Shown one piece after another: positions 9,519-16,900 of a stretch of 21,824 bases of DNA. The notes beneath the pieces were generated by a model. The model worked only from the letters and a program-made list of their open reading frames with translations. It had not been told where the DNA came from and ran no database searches. The stretch's first letter is position 1, and each line of letters opens with the position of its first letter. A program made the translations under genes and the position numbers. This DNA comes from a virus. The DNA lies in IMG/VR virus record IMGVR_UViG_3300007542_000221, positions 1 to 21,824 of that record; one strand, 5' to 3'.

Positions 9519-9527
9519 GCAGAGTAT

Positions 9528-12500
9528 CTATCCAAGCCTAGGTCTTAATAAGTCTGGGTCTATATCTGGTTCTACTTGCACTTCACCAATCTGGAAGTTT
9601 CTTGCCCAATCCTGAAGTCTTTGTTCATCTAGAACACCAGGGCTTACAAGCTGATTGCCACCAAGATCGCCTGGGTCTGGTTGTGCAGGTCGGCGGGGAG
9701 GATTGCTGACTACATCGCTAGGGTCGCCCTCGACACCAATCTGTGTATTTGCACCGTTTATGTCACCAGTTATCTGATTTACTCCTGCCAGGCTTCCTAG
9801 TGGTTTAAGCAATGGAGCACGATATTGGAGTTTATTTCTTTCCAAAGCATGACTCTCAACAATATTGCGAACATTAGCAGCATAACGAGCAGATGCGGGC
9901 ATAAGTTGGTCAAGCATTTGAGTCATTGCTGTGTCAAGCCACTTGTAGTAATCAAGATATTTCTGTAGATCTACAATATCATTCTGGACTTTGCGGAAGA
10001 AGATTTCCCGCATTTTTTCCATGTGTTTGTAGTTCATTCGGTACTTATTGACTGGCTCACCGATAAGGTTGTTGAAGTCTTTAATAGAGGCAAACAAGTG
10101 GAGCATACGATTAGAAATGCTGCGATACATGCTCTTTTCTATAGCAAAGAAGCTACTAGCAGGCTTCTTAAATGTTCCGAAGACTTCATCATCTACTGAG
10201 AGGACTTTTACCATCTCGTTAGAAGCGATGTATTCTGGTGGTAAAAGTTTATCAGCATAAACATATTGCTTACGAACTGGAGTGGATGAGTTTGTAAAGA
10301 AGTCGCCACGACCAGTGTGTTGTCGTAGATTTATGTTACTGAATGTATCCCCTTGGTATGTGGATTCATAATCTGTTCCCGCAGACCCAGAAGAGGCATC
10401 CTGTACTATGAAGCGGCCATTTGTATCTGATCCTGTTACTTCGGCGAACTCCCAGTTGAGTGCAAGTGTTTGAATACTTGGAATGAAAACGCCAGCACTT
10501 GCTGTTTGGAACAAGTAAGCATTTCTAGAAGGATGTAAAGACCCGTGAGTATCTACTTGTTTTGCCTGCAAATCTACAACTTCTGGTGAGAAGTAATCTG
10601 TCCAGTATCTTATACTTGAAGCACGGACATCGGTGGAAGTTAGAGTGCTTCCTGTAAAGTTTGTTTTGTGTGCCCCGATATAGATCCTTTTTGCGGAACC
10701 AATAATAGAAGACCCAGAAGCATAAGTCAAGTCTGTTGTTGCATTAAAATAGTTTTGCTTGGCTCCTGTGTCGAAATTAACACCATAAAGCCCAAGTTCA
10801 TATCCTGTTGTGGAAACAGATGAATCTAAAACACCATCAGAGAATGGATATCTTTTTGGCTTAATGGACAAGGATAGATTCCAGCGTTCGTTGTCATAGA
10901 CGTTTCTGAAAATACTGGAAGTTAGAAGAGTATTACCAGCACGATCTTCTACAACAAAGTAGGCGTCTTTTACACGGTAAGTTGGTGAGGTTATTTCTGC
11001 AAACTCGCCGGGACTCTTAACAGCATACACCTGCAAACCAAAATCATTTGCTGCCGACTCCCAAGTCAAATCTGTAGAAGTCTGACTTGTGTCGCTTGGT
11101 GTATGGAACCCATAAAGAGAGGAACTAACAACTTGAGGCATAATGTATGAAAGCTGATCCTGCTCATCTTTGTTAGGGAAGATGAACTCACCTTGTAAAG
11201 TAAAAGCATATTCATCAAGATCTGTAGAACCACTAATGAGACCCACAGAGTTAGCGTTAGAAGAATCATAATACTGATAAACTGTAGCATCGTCATCAGA
11301 CTGATTAAGCAAAGCTGTAAAATCTACGTACTTCTTCGTACTAACTGATGTAACATAGCTGCTGGAAAGCTCAAAGTCAGTGTCATCAGAATAAGTATTG
11401 AAAGCTAACACCTCTTCACCAACACCCAAACAACGAATGAAGTTTCTGACTGCCTTCTCGTTACCCTTGGATTTGAGAATAAAGTTGAGGTTATTATAAA
11501 TGTTCTTGTAGATTGAGTTCTTAATATCTACCAACTGTTGATCAAAGTTGATCTGCTCGTCTCTCTGGAAGAACTGTGCTAGTACATCTGCGTTTTCAAA
11601 CAACTCTGGTGTCTGGATACCTAGATTCTCGACTAGTCTATCATTATAGGGGAACTCGTCTATTGAATCTGTAAGACTTCCGCTAATATACTTGTTATAT
11701 TTTAGTTCCCTCAAGGATGTAAGCTGATTATAGAGCGTATCAAAATAGCCAGAAATGATTTGCGTTATAGATACGATTTCATTATTGTTGTTTTCTTCTT
11801 CCTCAATAATCCAGTTTGGAAGGTGGTTCAATAATCTAGCATTATTATTGTAGTCGTAGGTTGATCCGCTCAACTCATAGCTACTCTTGACAGAAATATA
11901 TTCAGGATGATTTGTTCTTACAATGGGGTCGCCACGTTCGCTGACTGATTCAATCGATAGTTGATCTATGGCTGAGCCTGTGTTTCTACAGTTTGTTGTA
12001 TATCCTGTGAATGTACCGTTAGAAACCCTACCAGAATAATCTAATGTGACCTGATCAATACTGGCGGTTTGAGTGATGCCTTCATTGAATTTAAAATATA
12101 CACCCAAAGAAACATTGGCATCATACTTGTCACTACCGCCCTCCACATTAGAGAACCAATAACGACCAACTTGTTCAGCGTCTCTTTTTGTTTTCCAGAA
12201 GCGGAACTCATCTATAGAAGCTGACAACTTGCCAGCACCTTCTGTGAGCCCTGTTGAGCCTGATGGGTTTTGGCGGAGGGCACCAATATTACCAATCAAA
12301 GTTCCTGTAACGACTGTCTCAATGTTGGAGGTGCCTGTTATTCCTGTCTCTATACAGGTGCCATTTACATAGAAATCAATTGATGGCACACCAGATGAAC
12401 CACTGGTATCAAATACAAATGAGAAGTTTCTCCATGTCCCGTCAGAGATTGTTGTTTGCCCTGCGGTTGAGGGAACAGAAACATTGTTAAATCCTGTTGC

Positions 12501-13196
12501 ACCAGACAACATGGTCACATTGAATTGCGTCTCAGAACCTGAAACAAGCTCTATCCTTAGTCTCCCATAATCTGCACTACCAGAGTCTGTGACCCCGTTA
12601 GTAAGATCGAAGATAACTTGTCGTGGGGACTCTGATCCAGAGTCTATGAGGTCGTCCTTCTTTAGGAAGAACTCTACTGTTGAGCCGCTTGGACCACCAA
12701 ACTCAAGATTTGATGTTCTATTTTTTGATTCATTAAATTTTGTGTTTAGGTGTGGCCCGCCCTTGACTTGAATATATTGATCAAGGGAAGAAGAATAATA
12801 TCCTGAAGAGTTTGAATATGCGGTGCCGTAGTCTGCACCGATAGTAACAAAGCCAGTTGATCTAGGATATACCACCTCTAGCATATATTTTTCTAGTGGG
12901 TTTATGTTATTGTAGAAGTTTGTCTTCTCTAGCCCTGAGCCGTCATAAGGATAATCACTAGCGATGTATTCAAACGCATTCTTATAATATTCATAAGCAG
13001 ACCCAAACTTTACAAAGTTCTCTGGGTCTGAATAATCAATGGGTGGAAGGAAATAATCGTTACGTGCCGTAAGAGCATTTAAATGAGCTTCGGACTCTAC
13101 CCCGTCGCCGACTGTATCAGGCGAACTGCTCTTGAGGTATTTACTTACCGTTGTGCCTTCTTTGTTGTTTTGATATAAACTCTTTAGGCTGCTCAT
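9528..13196 (-). CDS. Baseplate/tail protein with two LamG-like domains and a gpI-like segment (1222 aa)
   Basis: Complete 1222-aa multi-domain protein. Residues about 40-120 hold a conserved opening with SDPENFVKFGSAYEYYKNAF and NINPLEKYMLEVVYPRSTGF. Residues about 150-350 form a LamG/concanavalin-like jellyroll (TVEFFLKKD, GTWRNFSFVFD, PSIDFYVNG, ASIDEFRFWKTKRDAEQV). Residues about 455-590 are helical and end in IYNNLNFILKSKGNEKAVRN plus FIRCLG. That motif resembles the 'LLKSKGT-RAL---I---GI' segment of phage tail/gpI-like proteins. Residues about 665-890 form a second LamG-like domain (KRIYIGAHKTNFTGS, IRYWTDYFSPEVV). Residues about 1015-1125 are helical (FNNLIGEPVNKYR, YYKWLDTAMTQML, ESHALERNK), followed by a Pro-rich tail. 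I recall the same order from marine phage structural proteins. ATG overlaps the upstream TGA by 4 nt (ATGA), so translation is coupled. A role joining the wedge to fibres, with glycan binding by the LamG domains, is inference. Confidence 0.93.
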   Translation of the reverse strand: MSSLKSLYQNNKEGTTVSKYLKSSSPDTVGDGVESEAHLNALTARNDYFLPPIDYSDPENFVKFGSAYEYYKNAFEYIASDYPYDGSGLEKTNFYNNINPLEKYMLEVVYPRSTGFVTIGADYGTAYSNSSGYYSSSLDQYIQVKGGPHLNTKFNESKNRTSNLEFGGPSGSTVEFFLKKDDLIDSGSESPRQVIFDLTNGVTDSGSADYGRLRIELVSGSETQFNVTMLSGATGFNNVSVPSTAGQTTISDGTWRNFSFVFDTSGSSGVPSIDFYVNGTCIETGITGTSNIETVVTGTLIGNIGALRQNPSGSTGLTEGAGKLSASIDEFRFWKTKRDAEQVGRYWFSNVEGGSDKYDANVSLGVYFKFNEGITQTASIDQVTLDYSGRVSNGTFTGYTTNCRNTGSAIDQLSIESVSERGDPIVRTNHPEYISVKSSYELSGSTYDYNNNARLLNHLPNWIIEEEENNNNEIVSITQIISGYFDTLYNQLTSLRELKYNKYISGSLTDSIDEFPYNDRLVENLGIQTPELFENADVLAQFFQRDEQINFDQQLVDIKNSIYKNIYNNLNFILKSKGNEKAVRNFIRCLGVGEEVLAFNTYSDDTDFELSSSYVTSVSTKKYVDFTALLNQSDDDATVYQYYDSSNANSVGLISGSTDLDEYAFTLQGEFIFPNKDEQDQLSYIMPQVVSSSLYGFHTPSDTSQTSTDLTWESAANDFGLQVYAVKSPGEFAEITSPTYRVKDAYFVVEDRAGNTLLTSSIFRNVYDNERWNLSLSIKPKRYPFSDGVLDSSVSTTGYELGLYGVNFDTGAKQNYFNATTDLTYASGSSIIGSAKRIYIGAHKTNFTGSTLTSTDVRASSIRYWTDYFSPEVVDLQAKQVDTHGSLHPSRNAYLFQTASAGVFIPSIQTLALNWEFAEVTGSDTNGRFIVQDASSGSAGTDYESTYQGDTFSNINLRQHTGRGDFFTNSSTPVRKQYVYADKLLPPEYIASNEMVKVLSVDDEVFGTFKKPASSFFAIEKSMYRSISNRMLHLFASIKDFNNLIGEPVNKYRMNYKHMEKMREIFFRKVQNDIVDLQKYLDYYKWLDTAMTQMLDQLMPASARYAANVRNIVESHALERNKLQYRAPLLKPLGSLAGVNQITGDINGANTQIGVEGDPSDVVSNPPRRPAQPDPGDLGGNQLVSPGVLDEQRLQDWARNFQIGEVQVEPDIDPDLLRPRLG

Positions 13197-14680
13197 ACAT
13201 CATCTTCTTCTATTTTAAATTTGAATACTTCGGGTTGTTCTCTATATTCACCTTGTAAATAGTAAGCAAACTGAATTCCATACATATAGCCAGGCTCTAA
13301 ATACGAAGTATCTAACTCAAAATAGTTCCCGCTTACGTCATACGATAAGCGAGTGAAGTTGTTGTTTGAGCTTCCAGTTCCGTAAGGAACTATCTCTAAG
13401 TTGTCGATTGATCGGAAAATGCGATAGTAAGCATCTTCAATGATAGTTGTTTCAACAGTAGCATTTGCAACTGTATAAATGTTTGGACTCCAGTCCTTAT
13501 CTCTAACAAATACACGAAGTTTTGGCTTTTGACCTTTCTTGTACTCGTCATCCAAGTTTGTAATAGTTGTCAAATAAACTGTGTCGTATAATAAATCAGA
13601 AGTCGCCACTGATAGTGGTTCATAAGATCCTGTATAGAACTCTATTCTAGAGCCGCCTGAACCTGTGTGCCAGACGTCAAATATTGTATCCAAGGAACTT
13701 GTAGAAGCAAAAGAAGCAGTATAAACACCTGTAACTGTGTTGCCGTTCTCTACTAGCAAGCCGCCAGTTATAGCAGTTACTGAAGACCCATCTGAATCAA
13801 CGACAGAAAGTGGATCGCCAGTTGGTGCAGTGCTTCCAGAATATATTTCAACCATCAACTTATTATCAGAAAGTCCTGGTATGTTTGTTAGCTGCCCACG
13901 GATAACATTATAGAGATAAAGTGTGTTAAGGTTATCAGCGGCTGGAGCTATGCTGCTGCTAATGTAGAAGTTTCCTCTATTGTCTTTTCGAGCAGAATCC
14001 CAGCGAGCTTCAATAGTTGGTTGGTAGTGGAAGAACTCACTAGTTCTCCCAAAAAATTTCTTAGTGTAGAAAGAGTCTGGACCGCTAAGATCATCATCAG
14101 GGAACTTAATGAGAAAACCATAGTTGTCAGTAGTATCAAGCCATTTATATACTTGCTCTGAAATATCTATGGATATGTTCTCAAGACCTGTGTCAAAAGA
14201 TATACTAGCAGAAGTATTCAATCCTGTAAGGAATGACCCACCTGCTGTATCCCACTGAACTCCTGAAGAAGCTGAGATCCAGTTGGAGACACCAGCATCT
14301 GAATAGTTGTCCATATCCAAACCACGACCCTCTGTCCAGCTTTGAGAAAGCATCTTAAGGTCTAGAGTAAAGTTCTCTGGTGTTGTAGATCCGTGAGGAG
14401 CGTTGTAAAGATTAAGATGGAACTTAATACTTCCTGTGTCTGCCGGCAAGATCCCATTGTCAATATCTGACTGGATTGAACTGACAGGGAACTGTATAAT
14501 GATTCTACTTTGTTCCGCATTTGTAGCGTTGATTGAGGCAGATGTTTGCCCTTGGATTACAAAAGCTTCCAATACATCAGCAGCACCCATATTGGAGCCA
14601 GTACCTCTAGTAATGAGGTTTTCCTTGAAAGCATTTGTGATTGTGTTATCTTTTGTTGCGTAATATTTTTTTATGCCCAT
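13193..14680 (-). CDS. DNRLRE-domain phage structural protein (495 aa)
   Basis: Complete 495-aa protein. Residues about 25-228 look like a DNRLRE-type beta domain: a strand SRIIIQFPVSSI (about 58-69), a strand KFHLNLYNAPHG (about 86-97), then LDLKMLSQSWTEGRGLDMDN (about 106-125), a Trp at a later turn (SNWISAS), and IDISEQVYKWLD (about 171-182). The order 'beta strands, LK-LSQSW-EG, then V-KW' is typical of DNRLRE domains, which are known as extracellular beta-sandwich modules. Residues 230-495 look like Ig-like or other beta repeats, ending YLEPGYMYGIQFAYYLQGEY before the final acidic tail. I recall a closely similar protein from marine phage tail clusters. It starts 1 nt after the gp6-like stop with GGAGTG 10 nt upstream, and its stop overlaps the next start. 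It is probably a baseplate-attached beta-rich protein that acts as an adhesin or spacer. Confidence 0.92.
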   Translation of the reverse strand: MGIKKYYATKDNTITNAFKENLITRGTGSNMGAADVLEAFVIQGQTSASINATNAEQSRIIIQFPVSSIQSDIDNGILPADTGSIKFHLNLYNAPHGSTTPENFTLDLKMLSQSWTEGRGLDMDNYSDAGVSNWISASSGVQWDTAGGSFLTGLNTSASISFDTGLENISIDISEQVYKWLDTTDNYGFLIKFPDDDLSGPDSFYTKKFFGRTSEFFHYQPTIEARWDSARKDNRGNFYISSSIAPAADNLNTLYLYNVIRGQLTNIPGLSDNKLMVEIYSGSTAPTGDPLSVVDSDGSSVTAITGGLLVENGNTVTGVYTASFASTSSLDTIFDVWHTGSGGSRIEFYTGSYEPLSVATSDLLYDTVYLTTITNLDDEYKKGQKPKLRVFVRDKDWSPNIYTVANATVETTIIEDAYYRIFRSIDNLEIVPYGTGSSNNNFTRLSYDVSGNYFELDTSYLEPGYMYGIQFAYYLQGEYREQPEVFKFKIEEDDV

Positions 14681-14681
14681 T

Positions 14682-16478
14682 TTATACTATCACTCCAACA
14701 ATGTCAGTGTTTGGTAATAGAATTTCGGCTGCTGAGTCAGCGGGAATTCTTAGGTATCTGCCGTCGTTAGATAGGTTAGAATTAATATCATAGACAACGT
14801 TGCTGTATGTTCCGCCGACACGGTTGTACAACTCAACACTCTTAGTATCGGTTACACCTGGAACATCATTAAGGACTTTGTAAATGTCTGAAATGTAGAT
14901 TGATTCGCCTAAACCAAACTTGATGGTCAAGAAGTTATCACTAATTGCTTTGTTGCATTGCTGCAAAAGATCATAGCGGTTAATGTCTAGATCAGGAATC
15001 ACTTCATACCTTATTCCAATGTTTATTATTTTCCCGTTGAGTATGTCGATTGTGTCGTTTATCATTCGGTAGTTATCAAGCCATACCTTAAGATTGTCTT
15101 TTAATACGGAGTTAGGAATAGTTAAGTTTCCGTTTTCGTCCTCAGATAAAACATACATGTTTAGATTTCTTTTTAGAGAAGTCTCGTCTCTAACAACATT
15201 TGCTCTTTTGATTTTCCCAAATTTTGCAGGCATACGATAAGCAAGATTCATATAGTCTTCTCTTGTTACCGCACGGTTTTGAGCAGCGAATGTTCCAAAT
15301 GCTCTGGTTCTTATCTCGTCAGCAGTCAAAGGTGCTGTATCGCCAAGGATTGGCTCTTCGTTGTCGACTTCAATGGAACCTACCATGGTTGAGATAGTTC
15401 CCTCAGATAGAGCAGAGCGGTCTCTAAAGAGAAGCTTGGGTGAGATAATATTTGTTACAGAACCAACTGAAGCATTCGCAATGTTGGAAGTATTTGCTGT
15501 GTAAGTTACTGTTAATGTTGTATTTACTGGAACAACTCCGAACTTATCTGTCTTGATTAGATTAGTTGGATCAAAGGTTGTCTCAGTAACATAAGGCTTG
15601 CTATCAACGTTCAGTACGACATCAGCAGGATCAGCTACAACATCGCCAGTTAGATTATCTTCTGAGCCATAGCCAAACTGAACGCTTGTTGTGTTGTCTG
15701 TATTAAACTCTACAACATACCTTCTTGGTACAGGAGTCACTCTCATAGAGTATGGGACAGCGTCTCTTGATGTGTTATCTACGTTTTTAACTTGAGATAG
15801 AACTACGTCTTGAGAAAGATTTTCTACTTCGTAGTATTCGTTCCCTTGAGCATCAACGATAGACAGAACCTCTGTTACATTTGGTCGGCTTAGAGATAGT
15901 CTCAAGAATCTCTGGTAGTCACCTACTGTAAGCTGTTCTTCGAATTGCTGCCCTGAAACTACCTGTCCAAATGCTTTCACAGCGAAGAAAGTTGGGTTAC
16001 CTGTTGTAGTATCTGTGCGAGCAACTGTTATTTCGTTATTAGAATCGGAAAAATCAACATCACTTATTAGTGTGTATGTTGCTCCATTATCTCCCGTAAA
16101 GATTGTGCCTTGCTGGAGAATAGGAAAATAATCTAAATCTGGTGCTCTAGAGTTTGCTGCAACAGGAACAAGCATGTAGATAGCCACCTGACCTGTTGAT
16201 TTAGCGACACCTTGGTTTTTATAGCCAAGAGTCTCTGACAGACGAACAACATTATCGTATCTAATAGCACTATCTAGAAAACTTTCGTTGGCTTGGAAAT
16301 CAGCATAGAATGATAGCTGGTCACCGACATAAGCGACAAGATCCAACATCAAAGCACCGAAAGATGCTTCGCTGAAATCCTTGAAGGTTGTTGGATAATA
16401 ACGCTTAGCATAGTTCTCTAAGTCGGTCTTAATAGACTCAAAGTCTCTGCTTGTGTAGTTTATCGGTCTTTTAGCCAT
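14682..16478 (-). CDS. Baseplate wedge protein, T4 gp6-like (Baseplate_J family)
   Basis: Complete 598-aa protein, close to the 660 aa of T4 gp6. In T4, gp6 forms the ring that joins the six baseplate wedges and undergoes the rearrangement on sheath contraction. The N-terminus is diagnostic: INYTSRDFESIKTDL (about residues 6-20), RYYPTTFKDFSEASFG (about 26-41), LDLVAYVGDQLSFYADFQAN (about 46-65) and ESFLDSAIR. The Baseplate_J-like core includes PLTADEIRTRAFGTFAAQNR (about 383-402) and VTREDYMNLAYRMPAKFGKI (about 404-423). A C-terminal segment FGLGESIYISDIYKVLNDVP (about 521-540), followed by GV, matches the family's 'G--i--s-i---l--vpGV' end. It lies 17 nt after the gp25-like stop, as expected for a gp25-gp6 or W-J pair. 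The start at 16478 is supported by CGGGAA with 8 nt spacing. No anomalies are seen. Confidence 0.95.
   Translation of the reverse strand: MAKRPINYTSRDFESIKTDLENYAKRYYPTTFKDFSEASFGALMLDLVAYVGDQLSFYADFQANESFLDSAIRYDNVVRLSETLGYKNQGVAKSTGQVAIYMLVPVAANSRAPDLDYFPILQQGTIFTGDNGATYTLISDVDFSDSNNEITVARTDTTTGNPTFFAVKAFGQVVSGQQFEEQLTVGDYQRFLRLSLSRPNVTEVLSIVDAQGNEYYEVENLSQDVVLSQVKNVDNTSRDAVPYSMRVTPVPRRYVVEFNTDNTTSVQFGYGSEDNLTGDVVADPADVVLNVDSKPYVTETTFDPTNLIKTDKFGVVPVNTTLTVTYTANTSNIANASVGSVTNIISPKLLFRDRSALSEGTISTMVGSIEVDNEEPILGDTAPLTADEIRTRAFGTFAAQNRAVTREDYMNLAYRMPAKFGKIKRANVVRDETSLKRNLNMYVLSEDENGNLTIPNSVLKDNLKVWLDNYRMINDTIDILNGKIINIGIRYEVIPDLDINRYDLLQQCNKAISDNFLTIKFGLGESIYISDIYKVLNDVPGVTDTKSVELYNRVGGTYSNVVYDINSNLSNDGRYLRIPADSAAEILLPNTDIVGVIV
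14691..14696 (-). promoter_or_regulatory. Ribosome binding site of the DNRLRE gene
   Basis: GGAGTG on the minus strand lies within the last codons of the gp6-like gene, 10 nt before the ATG at 14680. The next gene starts 1 nt after the gp6-like stop, so translation is probably coupled. Confidence 0.6.
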
Positions 16479-16486
16479 ATTATTTT

Positions 16487-16491
16487 TTCCC
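16487..16491 (-). promoter_or_regulatory. Ribosome binding site of the gp6-like gene
   Basis: GGGAA (part of CGGGAA) on the minus strand lies 8 nt before the ATG at 16478, in the 17-nt gap after the gp25-like gene. The match to a Shine-Dalgarno is moderate, but it agrees with the conserved N-terminus. Confidence 0.45.
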
Positions 16492-16495
16492 GATA

Positions 16496-16900
16496 TTAAT
16501 TAGTCATCGTCGAAGTTATTACTAACTCATCTTCTTCGTTAAAAGGCAATATGTTATACTTTATACTCACCCTTACTTCGTTTAGTTTTAATGTTGAGTC
16601 TTCATCGCTTGTCAAGAAGTTAATCTCTTCTAGTGAAATACTAGGTATATAAAACTCTACTTGCTCTTTTATAGCTTGTGCGATTCTCCCAAAAGTTTCG
16701 TCATTTACACCATCAAACAAATAGCCATATATGCCCACACCAAATTCTGGTATCATCGGTCTTTCGCCAGGCATCGTGAGAATGAGCATCTTAAGGTTCT
16801 GCTGAAACGTTTGCTTCAACGTCTTATTAAGCTGATAAGGTCCGTCTGTTGGGTCATAGACTAACGGAAGCCTTGGTGAGATGCCTTCTAACTTACTCAT
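16496..16900 (-). CDS. Baseplate wedge / sheath initiator, T4 gp25-like (GPW_gp25 family)
   Basis: Complete 134-aa protein, the usual length for T4 gp25 (132 aa) and related P2 gpW. This family seeds sheath assembly and sits in the inner baseplate beside gp6 and gp53. The family hallmark is clear: NLKMLILTMPGERPMIPEFG at about residues 35-54, with the conserved Glu46, Pro51 and Phe53 of the 'EPR' region, then the helix NDETFGRIAQAIKEQVEFYI and a closing pair of strands (EVRVSIKYNIL, ELVITS). Its start overlaps the stop of the upstream large gene by 8 nt. I see no Shine-Dalgarno sequence just upstream, so it probably depends on translational coupling. A lysozyme activity was once reported for T4 gp25, but I see no catalytic signature here and do not assign it. 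Confidence 0.96.
   Translation of the reverse strand: MSKLEGISPRLPLVYDPTDGPYQLNKTLKQTFQQNLKMLILTMPGERPMIPEFGVGIYGYLFDGVNDETFGRIAQAIKEQVEFYIPSISLEEINFLTSDEDSTLKLNEVRVSIKYNILPFNEEDELVITSTMTN

Noticed and set aside
9502-9527. A terminator or promoter in the 26-nt gap between the 1222-aa and 2179-aa genes.
   Set aside because: There is no inverted repeat, T-run or promoter-like pair. The gap holds only a ribosome binding site.
16496-16900. Lysozyme activity for the gp25-like protein.
   Set aside because: An old report for T4 gp25 suggested this, but the family is structural and no lysozyme catalytic pattern is visible.
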